Position numbers and translations under genes: made by a program | Part shown: positions 7,525 through 13,705 of the stretch, in pieces | How positions within the stretch are numbered: position 1 is the first letter of the stretch | How the letters are laid out: every line of letters begins with the position of its first letter | The notes under the pieces: generated by a model | The model's database searches: none | What the model was told of the DNA's origin: nothing | What the model saw: the letters and a program-made list of their open reading frames with translations, nothing else | Origin: a virus | IMG/VR virus record: IMGVR_UViG_3300027309_000020 | Span: 1 to 49,784 of that record | Reading direction: 5' to 3' (one strand) | DNA: 49,784 bases

Positions 7525-7782
7525 TCATCTCTCCTTGAGGCAGACCCAGCTGCCGTTATCAAAAACTGGTGTGAGGCCCTCGCAGGCACGGGCCGCGGCG
7601 CGCGCCAGGCGCTGCTCCTGCGGCGTGGGCTTGGGATCCTGTGCGCCGGCCTGGCTGCAGCCGGTGAGGGCCAGTAGGAGCAGGGCGGCCAAAGCGGCGA
7701 TTCCCAGAAGCAGCGAAGCCCGCTTTCTTAGGGCGGGCTTCTTGCGGCGGGGCAGGCGTTGGAGTTGGATGGGCGGGGTCAT
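7525..7782 (-). CDS. Small lipoprotein
   Basis: An 85-aa protein with a long basic N-terminus (RRKKPALRKRA), a hydrophobic helix and an LTGC lipobox with Cys near residue 42, so it is probably lipid-modified at the periplasmic face. The mature part is about 43 aa, helical, with two further Cys that could form a disulfide. RBS AAGGAG before ATG 7782. An envelope protein made from the early operon could act in exclusion or lysogenic conversion, but this is inference. Confidence 0.65.
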   Translation of the reverse strand: MTPPIQLQRLPRRKKPALRKRASLLLGIAALAALLLLALTGCSQAGAQDPKPTPQEQRLARAAARACEGLTPVFDNGSWVCLKER

Positions 7783-8357
7783 GGGGACTCCTTGTTGGCT
7801 TCCTGGGCTGCCGCAATGGATTCGCGCATGGCGTCGGACAGCATTCCATCCACGGGCAACTCGTTCTCTCCGCCGTCTGGGTCAATCAACACCACGCGCC
7901 CGAATCCGCTCTCCAGATCGATGCGGATGGCCCAGCCTTCTGGCAGATCCTCGCAGGCCCGGTAGACCTCGCGGCTCAGAGCCGGGTCAAGATCCCCAGC
8001 AGCATCCAGCCGCTCCCGCAGGGACTTGTTCTCTGCGTCCAGCGCCTGGATTCGGGCGCGCAGTACATCAGCAAGGTGCATTCCTAGCTCGCGCGGTTTG
8101 CATGTTTGTCGCACCCAATTCGTCTTCTCGCACCATTCTTCTGCAACGAATTCGAGAGACCGGACCTTTGCGTCCAGACGCAGCAGTTCCGCCGCAGCCG
8201 CCGCCTCAAGCTGGGTCGGCTCAGGGTATCCCGGGATCGCCTCCTGCAGCTCGTCCGCTAGCCTCAGCGCCTCGCCCCGGCATGGCTTTTTGACTCCAAG
8301 CGCCTCCAGTATTTCCCTATCCTCTGCCGGGATGACGTCGCTCTGTGTCTTGCTCAT
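7779..8357 (-). CDS. Early phage protein with central coiled coil
   Basis: A 192-aa acidic protein. Residues 28-125 are strongly helical, including VLRARIQALDAENKSLRERL (a clear coiled coil), followed by a small strand-rich part (GWAIRIDLESGFGRVVLIDP). The N-terminus begins MSKTQSDVIPAEDREILEALG. RBS GAGGAAA. No family recognised. It overlaps the lipoprotein start by ATGA. Confidence 0.65.
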   Translation of the reverse strand: MSKTQSDVIPAEDREILEALGVKKPCRGEALRLADELQEAIPGYPEPTQLEAAAAAELLRLDAKVRSLEFVAEEWCEKTNWVRQTCKPRELGMHLADVLRARIQALDAENKSLRERLDAAGDLDPALSREVYRACEDLPEGWAIRIDLESGFGRVVLIDPDGGENELPVDGMLSDAMRESIAAAQEANKESP

Positions 8358-8366
8358 GGTGTTTCC

Positions 8367-8714
8367 TCAGATTGCATCGGCGCAGTGCTGGAGCGCCTGG
8401 GGTTTCTTGGCGATGGCCGCGCGCTTCTCGGCATCAGGCCCGCACCATCCGATGCCTTCGCAGGCTTCGCACTCGTCCAGGAACGGCAGCGAGTCCTTGC
8501 CGAGTTGGTGGCTCACGTCGTGGTACACGGTCTTCTTTCCGTCGCCTCCGCACTCCGGGCATTCGTGCGCGTCGTACTCGCGCCATTCCATCGGCTGACG
8601 TTTTCCGCAGGAGTTGCACTCAATGCCATCAGATCTCAGCAGTGAGAAATGAACGGAACCGCAGTCGCATGTGAGCGCCATGTGGTCGCCGATATTCGAA
8701 ACGTTGCTCGTCAT
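8367..8714 (-). CDS. Two-zinc-ribbon protein
   Basis: A 115-aa protein with two metal-site groups: CDCG...CNSC (residues 16-37) and CPECGGDG...CEACEGIG (52-90), the second like a DnaJ-type CxxCxGxG repeat. RBS AAGGAG before ATG 8714; a second ATG lies at residue 12. The last 18 residues (KKPQALQHCADAI end) closely match the end of the next gene upstream, see findings. Probably nucleic-acid or protein binding. Confidence 0.65.
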   Translation of the reverse strand: MTSNVSNIGDHMALTCDCGSVHFSLLRSDGIECNSCGKRQPMEWREYDAHECPECGGDGKKTVYHDVSHQLGKDSLPFLDECEACEGIGWCGPDAEKRAAIAKKPQALQHCADAI

Positions 8715-8728
8715 GGCATCTCCTTGAA

Positions 8729-8923
8729 TCAGATTGCATCGGCGCTGAACTCCAGCGCCTGGGGTTGTTTGGCGAGCGCGGCGCGGACCAGCTCGGGCGG
8801 CATCGGTTCATAAAACTGACGCTGCAGCGCGGCTTCGAGCGTGGCGCAGCGGGCCTCAAGCTCCATCAGCCGGAACTCGGCCAGGGCAGGGTGGCGGGCC
8901 ACAGTTGCGGCGTCAGGCAGCAT
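8729..8923 (-). CDS. Small helical protein, unknown
   Basis: A 64-aa protein: a helix with AEFRLMELEARCATLEAALQ (heptad pattern), then a tail PPELVRAALAKQPQALEF-SADAI. ATG 8923 has GGAGG 7 bases upstream; the longer open frame is antisense to the neighbour. It overlaps the gene upstream by 11 bases. The tail is nearly the same as the C-terminus of the 8367-8714 gene, so the two genes share a terminal module. Confidence 0.55.
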   Translation of the reverse strand: MLPDAATVARHPALAEFRLMELEARCATLEAALQRQFYEPMPPELVRAALAKQPQALEFSADAI

Positions 8924-9209
8924 TGCGGGCCTCCTGCATGTCGCGGCGGGCGCACTGCATTGCAAAGTCGCGCAGCCAGTCATCAATGGCGCTGCAGATG
9001 GCCATGTAGTGACCAGATTCAGCGATGGTGCGCGCCAGGGAGTAGGGCGCTTTGTGCAGCGCCTCTTCCACGAACTCAGGCGCGAACGGCGGGCCGTAGT
9101 GCTCCCGGGTGTAGGCATCAAGAGCAGCGTCCTCGGCGTCGTACTCGCTCTCGCGCGCGGCCAGAGCATCAGCGTCTCGGCTGGCAAGGCATGGGGGACG
9201 GGCGTTCAT
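8913..9209 (-). CDS. Small acidic phage protein, unknown
   Basis: A 98-aa protein, acidic N-terminal half (SEYDAEDAALDAYTREHYG) and a helical second half (VEEALHKAPYSLARTIAES, SAIDDWLRDFAMQCARRD). RBS GAGGAA before ATG 9209. It overlaps the genes on both sides, so is part of the coupled early operon. The 'VxEALxKxPxxLxxxIxES' stretch resembles the shared tail of the two preceding genes, suggesting distant relationship. Function unknown. Confidence 0.6.
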   Translation of the reverse strand: MNARPPCLASRDADALAARESEYDAEDAALDAYTREHYGPPFAPEFVEEALHKAPYSLARTIAESGHYMAICSAIDDWLRDFAMQCARRDMQEARNAA

Positions 9210-9973
9210 GATTCCTCTGCCTCGACAAATGCGCCGTCCTCATCCAGCGCATACCAGACGCCGGGCTTGATGCCGTCCTGGCCGACCATCGCGGCTTTCA
9301 CGCCAAGCAGGTTGCCGTCGTCGTCACGATGGGCGATTACGATGGCGCCACCTCCGCCGGCCATGGCCTTGCCACGTCGGCCGAGGACGGCTGACACGGC
9401 CCCTTCGCCCGTCGTCGCTGCGTTGGCCCGGTAGCCCGTCGTCGCTGCGTTGGCCCCTTCGCCCGTCGTCGCTGCGTTGGCCCGGTAGCCCGTCGTCGCT
9501 GCGTTGGCCCCTTCGCCCGTCGTCGCTGCGTTGGCCCCTTCGCCCGTCGTCGCTGCGTTGGCCCGGTAGCCCGTCGTCGCTGCGTTGGCCCAGTTGCCCG
9601 TCGTCGCTGCGTTGGCCCAGTTGCCCGTCGTCGCTGCGTTGGCCCCTTCGCCCGTCGTCGCTGCGTTGGCCTTGTCTTCTGTGGACACGCCAGGAGCACC
9701 CGCCGCTTGCTGTTCAGCAATCAGCTTTTCGTCCGCGCCGGCAATCTGCGTCACCAGCTTGACACGCAGTTCCGTGCCGATTTCCGGAAAGAGCTTGCCC
9801 ATCAGCCAGTCAGCATCACTGCCACGGCCATCACGGACCAAATGCTGGTAGACCGGCACAAACTCGGCCTTGGCGGGCTTGTAGTTCTCCAGGAACCAGC
9901 TATATCCAGATGAGCATGCTTCCCATGCTTTGACTCGGGCCTTGGTGATGAGTGTGCTTTGGGCTTCAGACAT
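9206..9973 (-). CDS. Repeat protein with ten ANAATTG nonapeptides
   Basis: A 255-aa protein. Residues 1-100 are a helical domain (ending ADEKLIAEQQAAG). Residues 102-191 are ten exact-length 9-residue repeats ANAATTGxx, where xx is EG, NW or YR. Residues 192-255 form a C-terminal domain with AMAGGGGAIVIAHRDDDGNLL and PGVWYALDEDG. This layout is known in phage proteins with beta-solenoid-like 'AATTG' repeats; I recall no proven role. ATG 9973 has AGGAG; upstream in frame runs through a terminator, so it is excluded. Confidence 0.75.
   Translation of the reverse strand: MSEAQSTLITKARVKAWEACSSGYSWFLENYKPAKAEFVPVYQHLVRDGRGSDADWLMGKLFPEIGTELRVKLVTQIAGADEKLIAEQQAAGAPGVSTEDKANAATTGEGANAATTGNWANAATTGNWANAATTGYRANAATTGEGANAATTGEGANAATTGYRANAATTGEGANAATTGYRANAATTGEGAVSAVLGRRGKAMAGGGGAIVIAHRDDDGNLLGVKAAMVGQDGIKPGVWYALDEDGAFVEAEES
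9401..9670 (-). repeat. Ten tandem 27-bp repeats
   Basis: A perfect-length tandem array inside the 9206-9973 gene, ten units of 27 bp with three versions differing mainly in the last two codons. In protein order the variable dipeptides are EG, NW, NW, YR, EG, EG, YR, EG, YR, EG. Units keep reading frame, so copy-number change by slippage or recombination would lengthen or shorten the protein without frameshift. Confidence 0.95.
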
Positions 9974-10004
9974 GATTTCTCCTGTGTGCGGCCCGCAGGC
10001 CATG

Positions 10005-10030
10005 AAAAAAGGCCCTGCATTGCAGAGCCT
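10005..10030 (-). terminator. Intrinsic terminator in the leader of the repeat gene
   Basis: On the minus strand a stem AGGC-TCTGC / GCAG-GGCCT with one mismatch and an ATT-type loop is followed by TTTTTT. It lies about 30 bases upstream of ATG 9973, so pL transcripts must pass it to express the genes beyond. Confidence 0.65.
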
Positions 10031-10108
10031 GGGTGTAAAGAGCCGCGTGGTGCGCGCCACGTTCCGTGCGATCAATCCCCGATTCCTGGGCGCGCGCGGC
10101 TGGAAAAC

Positions 10109-10261
10109 CATCACAGATAGGGGCCGGATGCGATCCCGGCACAGAAGCGAGCGCTGTTTTTCATGGCAGCCGCATGGCCCTCGCGGGTACGGCCTAGGAA
10201 GTCTGTCGCTCCGGTTGCTTCCATTCCCCGCGCGTCGCCCGCGCATTCCCTATCTGTGATG
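10109..10261. repeat. 14-bp inverted repeat bracketing a leader region
   Basis: CATCACAGATAGGG at 10109-10122 is repeated exactly in inverse orientation at 10248-10261, 125 bases apart. The arms enclose the possible 37-aa peptide. In RNA the arms would close a large stem-loop in the leftward transcript upstream of the terminator at 10005-10030. Confidence 0.8.
10111..10224 (-). CDS. Possible 37-aa peptide inside an inverted repeat
   Basis: A 37-aa open frame (MEATGATDFLGRTREGHAAA, then MKNSARFCAGIASGPYL). It has a protein-like composition, but the RBS is poor (GGGGA abuts the ATG). Its last codons form one arm of the 14-bp inverted repeat. This is the only credible reading frame in the 314-base gap between the genes at 9973 and 10288. 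It may instead be part of a structured leader. Confidence 0.35.
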   Translation of the reverse strand: MEATGATDFLGRTREGHAAAMKNSARFCAGIASGPYL

Positions 10262-10287
10262 GGCCCTGGGCTTGCCAGGGCGGGGGA

Positions 10288-10599
10288 TCAGGCGTCGATA
10301 CCGCCGTGCAAATCAAGCTCTGCCTGCAGAACTTCGACCGGGACGTATCCGTAGACGGTTTCGGTCGGCTTCTCTGATTCCGCGGCGAACTCCATCAACG
10401 CATCCGAAGGGCGATCGCTCGGGAATCCTGCCTCCATTTCACGCCAGGGCCCTTGGTTGTCGCGAGGTGTGCAATACAGGCCGCGGCCAGCCTGAATCGA
10501 AATGGAGAATCCATCCTTGCACTTGATGCGCGGGAAGGAATCAAGCACCCCGGGGATGACTTCTATCTGGTGTGCTGCTATGTACTCAGCGAGGTTCAT
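10288..10599 (-). CDS. Early phage protein, unknown, 103 aa
   Basis: A 103-aa protein starting MNLAEYIAAHQIEVIPGVLD. It mixes strands (GFSISIQAGRGLYCTPRDNQG) with an acidic helical tail, and looks like a compact single-domain fold. RBS AAGGAG before ATG 10599. No close family recognised. It lies second or third in the leftward operon, a place rich in anti-host proteins, but no sequence motif supports a specific target. Confidence 0.65.
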   Translation of the reverse strand: MNLAEYIAAHQIEVIPGVLDSFPRIKCKDGFSISIQAGRGLYCTPRDNQGPWREMEAGFPSDRPSDALMEFAAESEKPTETVYGYVPVEVLQAELDLHGGIDA

Positions 10600-10618
10600 C
10601 TCTCATCTCCTTGTTGTG

Positions 10619-10637
10619 CCCCGGCTACGAGCCGGGG
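10619..10637 (-). other. Intercistronic hairpin without U-tract
   Basis: CCCCGGCT (10619-10626) and AGCCGGGG (10630-10637) make a perfect 8-bp stem with a 3-base loop between the genes at 10645 and 10599. No T-run follows on either strand, so it is more likely an mRNA stability or processing hairpin than a terminator. Confidence 0.5.
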
Positions 10638-10644
10638 GAGGGGG

Positions 10645-10938
10645 TCAGGCGTCCCAGTCGTTGCCGCCGGGCATTGCGTAGTCGATGTAGGTGGTCTCGC
10701 CGTCTTCGTCTTGCTCAGAGCACTGGCCGAACAGGCTGTTGAACCACTCGCGCTTGGTCATCAGGCGGAAGCCGTCGGGCATTTCCTCATCCACGAACTT
10801 GGCGATGCGGTCGCGGAATTCCTGCTCTGTCGGGAAACAGGCATGGCCCATCCCGATGGTCACGACGCCGTCCTGGCTCCCATTGGTGATCTTGATCTTC
10901 AGATCGATCTGGATGGGCGCTTTCATCTTCGCTGTCAT
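10645..10938 (-). CDS. Early phage protein, unknown, 97 aa
   Basis: A 97-aa acidic protein beginning MTAKMKAPIQIDLKIKITNG. The first third is strand-rich, the remainder helical with FRDRIAKFVDEEMPDGFRLM and an acidic tail. ATG 10938 has AGGAG 9 bases upstream; a second ATG 12 bases on is possible. It is the first clear gene of the leftward operon after a leader terminator. No family recognised. Confidence 0.65.
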   Translation of the reverse strand: MTAKMKAPIQIDLKIKITNGSQDGVVTIGMGHACFPTEQEFRDRIAKFVDEEMPDGFRLMTKREWFNSLFGQCSEQDEDGETTYIDYAMPGGNDWDA

Positions 10939-10957
10939 GCTGTGCTGCTCCTGTGTT

Positions 10958-10989
10958 AAAAAAACGAAGCGCACTCGCCGAATGCGCTT
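10958..10989 (-). terminator. Intrinsic terminator in the leftward leader
   Basis: AAGCGCA (10967-10973) pairs with TGCGCTT (10983-10989); the minus strand then reads CG followed by seven T. It lies 20 bases upstream of the first main gene of the operon. Together with the boxA-like site upstream this suggests attenuation or antitermination control. Confidence 0.75.
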
Positions 10990-11065
10990 TGGTCTTTCCC
11001 CTGTTTACGTACAGGGTGGACGGCTGGCATCTCCCGGTTTCCCGGCTCCAGCACGCGTTTTTGAT

Positions 11066-11242
11066 CTAGCCCCAGCTGGGCCCGGCTCGCGAGTGTTGGT
11101 TCTCGCGCCACCTGTCTTTTGCTTCTGCCGACAGATCACGGGGGCAGGGCCTAATCTGGTGGAATTCCACCGTTTTGGCCTGTTCATCCTTCTGGGCTGA
11201 TGTGATTTGGGGAGGCGGCCGAACTATGGTCTGCGCACGCAT
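11066..11242 (-). CDS. Possible leader-encoded small protein (N-like position)
   Basis: A 58-aa frame (MRAQTIVRPPPQITSAQKDE, then a segment with DLSAEAKDRWRENQ). The middle is protein-like, charged and helical. GGAG lies 12 bases before ATG 11242; an in-frame GTG at 11278 is an alternative start. As the first frame of the pL transcript it has the position of lambda N, but no clear Arg-rich boxB-binding helix is seen. Low-to-moderate confidence. The rest of 10990-11510 holds leader DNA and no other credible gene. Confidence 0.4.
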   Translation of the reverse strand: MRAQTIVRPPPQITSAQKDEQAKTVEFHQIRPCPRDLSAEAKDRWRENQHSRAGPSWG

Positions 11243-11355
11243 AGCTACTGGACCGCTCCGCAACTTTCGGGGGATCACGCAGTCGCCCCTAGGAATCGGT
11301 TAAAGCCACTGTCGACTTTTCATCGCCGCCGCCTCTCCAAATCACACCAGCTGCT

Positions 11356-11367
11356 TGTTAAAGACCA
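11356..11367 (-). promoter_or_regulatory. boxA-like antitermination element
   Basis: The minus strand reads TGGTCTTTAACA, one base different from the rRNA boxA TGCTCTTTAACA bound by NusB/S10. It lies about 150 bases downstream of pL. A weaker copy, GTGGCTTTAACC, follows 54 bases further on (11296-11313 region). This supports Nus-dependent readthrough of the leftward terminators. Confidence 0.6.
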
Positions 11368-11510
11368 GTCAGCGCCCGGCCGATCCCGTGACACCCGCCG
11401 CCGCAACACGCACGCCCCTTGAGGCTCGACCTGCCCTCTGCTTCCTGTCGGGCTTCCCGGCTCCGTATCGCTTGCCGAGGTCGTTTCGCGTTTGTTGCTG
11501 CGATGGGTGA

Positions 11511-11539
11511 ATTTAAACACCATGTTGCGCAAATGTCAA
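11511..11539 (-). promoter_or_regulatory. pL: leftward early promoter
   Basis: On the minus strand TTGACA (11539-11534), a 17-base spacer and TTAAAT (11516-11511) form a near-consensus sigma-70 promoter reading toward the left arm. Operator-like palindromes overlap both the -10 and -35 boxes, so the repressor would shut it off directly. Confidence 0.85.
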
Positions 11540-11561
11540 CACAGTGTTTGAACATGATGTT
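11516..11561. promoter_or_regulatory. Three operator-like palindromes at pL
   Basis: Three 11-bp sites fit AACAYnRTGTT: 11516-11526 (overlaps the -10), 11538-11548 (overlaps the -35) and 11551-11561. Centres are 22 and 13 bp apart. The pR region has the same arrangement with 23 and 13 bp, which identifies them as the binding sites of the prophage repressor and/or Cro-like protein. Confidence 0.8.
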
Positions 11562-11574
11562 TTTGAGGAGACGC

Positions 11575-11597
11575 AAAAAAGCCCCGTCGCGCGGGGC
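11575..11597 (-). terminator. Terminator insulating pL
   Basis: GCCCCG (11581-11586) pairs with CGGGGC (11592-11597); the minus strand continues with TTTTTT. It stops any leftward transcript coming from the Fic region before it reaches pL. Confidence 0.75.
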
Positions 11598-11940
11598 CTG
11601 TGTGTTGCGGGGGCGGGTGGCTCAGTTGGCTGATGGTGCCGGGGTGGGGTGCCTTGGCGCAGCCGCTGGACCCGGTCAGAGGGGGAGTTGGCCGGATCAG
11701 TTGGAGTTAGAGTTTGAACGAGGCGCTGCGGATCGCAAGATCCCTGCTGCAGGGCTAGAGTGGGGGATCAGCCGGCTGTTGTGGGGCGGACGGATTCGTT
11801 CGCTACTCAACAAAATTTTTACTTAGTAAACGCAGGTTAGTCGACTAAAGCATCGACTTAATTTTTGTAAGTTGTTGATTTTGCTGGTGTATTTGCTTAA
11901 TTTTTAAGATGATACAATTTACTGTTCAACTTGTTTAGCT
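11598..11940 (+). promoter_or_regulatory. Leader of the fic gene with two palindromes
   Basis: The first 200 bases are G+C-rich with no credible gene. From 11800 the DNA turns AT-rich and carries two adjacent palindromes, TTTACTTAGTAAA (11818-11830) and TTAGTCGACTAA (11837-11848). Loose promoter matches follow (TTGATT about 11875; TTAATT and TACAAT further on), ahead of ATG 11941. The palindromes could be operators of a regulator of fic. No exact promoter can be fixed by eye. Confidence 0.5.
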
Positions 11941-13086
11941 ATGCCTAACTTTGTTCATCACGACCTGCGCCTGCTTAACCCTAGCTTCGACTCCCCTCTG
12001 TTGGATGTGTTGACAGAGCTTGAGCACCTTCGTCGACTGGAACTCTCTGGCGATACGCCGCTAGCGGTGTTCTTCCAGCTGAAGCAAGTGTTCCATCTTC
12101 TCGAAAGCTTAGCTTCTGCTCGTATCGAAGGCAATCACACCACGCTGGCGGACTATCTTGAGGCGCCCGAGCCGCAAGGGCAAGACCCCAGCGACAGGAT
12201 AAGAGAAATACAGAACATTGAATCAGCGATGAGCTACATCGATGAGCACATCTCAAGAGGAGATGCGCTCACCGAGCACTCTATTCGAGAGATGCACCAA
12301 ATGACAGTTCAATCGCTGATCAGGGAGGGCGACAGAACTCCAGGCGCTTACAGAAGCGGTCAAATATCCATATCACAGTCAGAGCATCTCCCGCCTGAGC
12401 CTTCATTCGTGTCAGCCTATATGAAGGAGTTATTCGATTTCATCAACAACCCTGACCCTCCAAAATACGATCTGATGAAGGTTGCTCTGGCACATCACAG
12501 ATTTGCCTGGATCCACCCATTTGGCAATGGAAATGGTCGCGTGGTTCGCTTATTAACATATGCCATGCTGATTAAGTATGGCTTTAAAGTAAATGGCGCT
12601 GGCAGGCTGCTAAATCCTGCTGCTGTGTTCTGCGCAGATCGGGAGAAATACTATCGAATGCTCTCAACCGCTGACTCTGGTGAAGATTCAGGCCTCGAAG
12701 CTTGGTGTACATATGTCCTATCTGGCGTGAAAACAGAGATGGAGAAGATCAACAAACTTGTTGATTATTCGTACTTATCAAAGAATATTCTGAACCCTGC
12801 AATTGAATACTGCGTTGACAGACAAACCATTAATGGTGTGGAGGCAACGGTTCTAAAAATAGCAGTTGAAAAAAGAGAGGTCAAATCTTCCGACTTGTCT
12901 CCAGCCATGGAGGGGCTAAATCAACAGCAAAGAACATATCAAGTTAGAAAGCTAGTTGATTCTAATTTGCTTTTTCCGGCGAGAGATGGCGCCAGAAGCT
13001 ATGTAGTAGGGATCAGGAATAAACTACTTCTTCGTGGTGTGGTTCACTCCTTAACGAAGGAAGGGTTTATAAATGAAAGCCTTTGA
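11941..13086 (+). CDS. Fic-domain protein, inhibitory-helix (class II) type
   Basis: A 381-aa Fic protein, a family that transfers AMP (or another phosphate group) from a nucleotide onto a target protein. The complete active loop HPFGNGNGRVVR is at residues 192-203. The N-terminal inhibitory motif SARIEGN (S59, E63, G64) is present, so activity is probably auto-inhibited. TPGAYR at 133-138 matches the target-docking flap region. Residues about 300-380 look like a winged helix. It is AT-richer than the phage around it and stands alone on the opposite strand between pL and the repressor: a typical lysogeny-expressed cargo gene. Its target is unknown. Confidence 0.9.
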   Translation: MPNFVHHDLRLLNPSFDSPLLDVLTELEHLRRLELSGDTPLAVFFQLKQVFHLLESLASARIEGNHTTLADYLEAPEPQGQDPSDRIREIQNIESAMSYIDEHISRGDALTEHSIREMHQMTVQSLIREGDRTPGAYRSGQISISQSEHLPPEPSFVSAYMKELFDFINNPDPPKYDLMKVALAHHRFAWIHPFGNGNGRVVRLLTYAMLIKYGFKVNGAGRLLNPAAVFCADREKYYRMLSTADSGEDSGLEAWCTYVLSGVKTEMEKINKLVDYSYLSKNILNPAIEYCVDRQTINGVEATVLKIAVEKREVKSSDLSPAMEGLNQQQRTYQVRKLVDSNLLFPARDGARSYVVGIRNKLLLRGVVHSLTKEGFINESL

Positions 13087-13187
13087 AAAACATAGGTTAA
13101 GGCATTCGCCTTCCTTTGCCAAATGTCCTAAGCCCTTGGCGCCCGTCTTCCCCGCTGCTCTACAACCTCGCGGCGTTGGCCGTGCGC

Positions 13188-13616
13188 TCAGCGGCCTGAG
13201 GCATAGGTGACTAGGTTGTTCTCAGTCTTGACCATGAGTCCAGAAGTCCATTCCATGGTTTGTGCGCCGGTCGCAGAAGTCTCGGTGTTGGCGGGCCTTC
13301 CACACCGACGGATCACGGCCTCGCGGGTCATGCCCACTTGGATGTCCTTGCCGCAGGCCTTGACCAGGGCGTCCTCTGTGGCGGTTATTGCTCGCTCCAT
13401 TGAAGCCACGAACATCGGGTACTGCGCGCGGGCAACGATCATGGGCATGTTGCCCACCGAGTCGAGGTTCACGAAGGTCTCGGACAGGCTCATGGACATC
13501 TTCTTCTGGAAGGTCACACCGCTCACAGTCGATCCGGTCACTATGTGATAGTTCGCAGCCACCAGCACCAGGGCGGCCACAGCAACAGCCCCCGACACAA
13601 TCCAAGCCTTCTTCAT
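13188..13616 (-). CDS. Membrane-anchored protein with OmlA/SmpA-like segment
   Basis: A 142-aa protein: one N-terminal membrane helix (residues 5-24), then a periplasmic-type domain of about 115 aa. The stretch VGMTREAVIRRCGRPAN resembles the 'G(M/W)T..EV...LG.P' core of the SmpA/OmlA (BamE-like) fold. Two Cys (near residues 90 and 110) could pair. ATG 13616 has GAAGGAG at good spacing. It follows the lipoprotein gene on the same strand, likely a two-gene cargo operon expressed in the lysogen that alters the envelope (inference). Confidence 0.6.
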   Translation of the reverse strand: MKKAWIVSGAVAVAALVLVAANYHIVTGSTVSGVTFQKKMSMSLSETFVNLDSVGNMPMIVARAQYPMFVASMERAITATEDALVKACGKDIQVGMTREAVIRRCGRPANTETSATGAQTMEWTSGLMVKTENNLVTYASGR

Positions 13617-13705
13617 CCCTCGCTCCTTCGCCTGGCTCAGAAATCCTTGGCGCCGGCCTTGGTTTGGCGCTTGTAGCTCAGGAAGTACAAGCCCCATGGC
13701 CATTT

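Noticed and set aside
9401-9670. A CRISPR array
   Set aside because: The 27-bp units are contiguous without unique spacers and keep a reading frame; it is a coding tandem repeat.
9206-10246. A 346-residue version of the ANAATTG repeat protein
   Set aside because: The extra N-terminal part runs through a terminator and an inverted repeat; ATG 9973 has a proper AGGAG site.
11609-11690. tRNA-like start (GGTGGCTCAGTTGGC) upstream of fic
   Set aside because: The D-arm resemblance is not supported by any anticodon, T-arm or acceptor pairing.
11419-11826. A 135-codon plus-strand frame across pL
   Set aside because: It covers the promoter, operators and a terminator, has no ribosome site and no protein-like composition.
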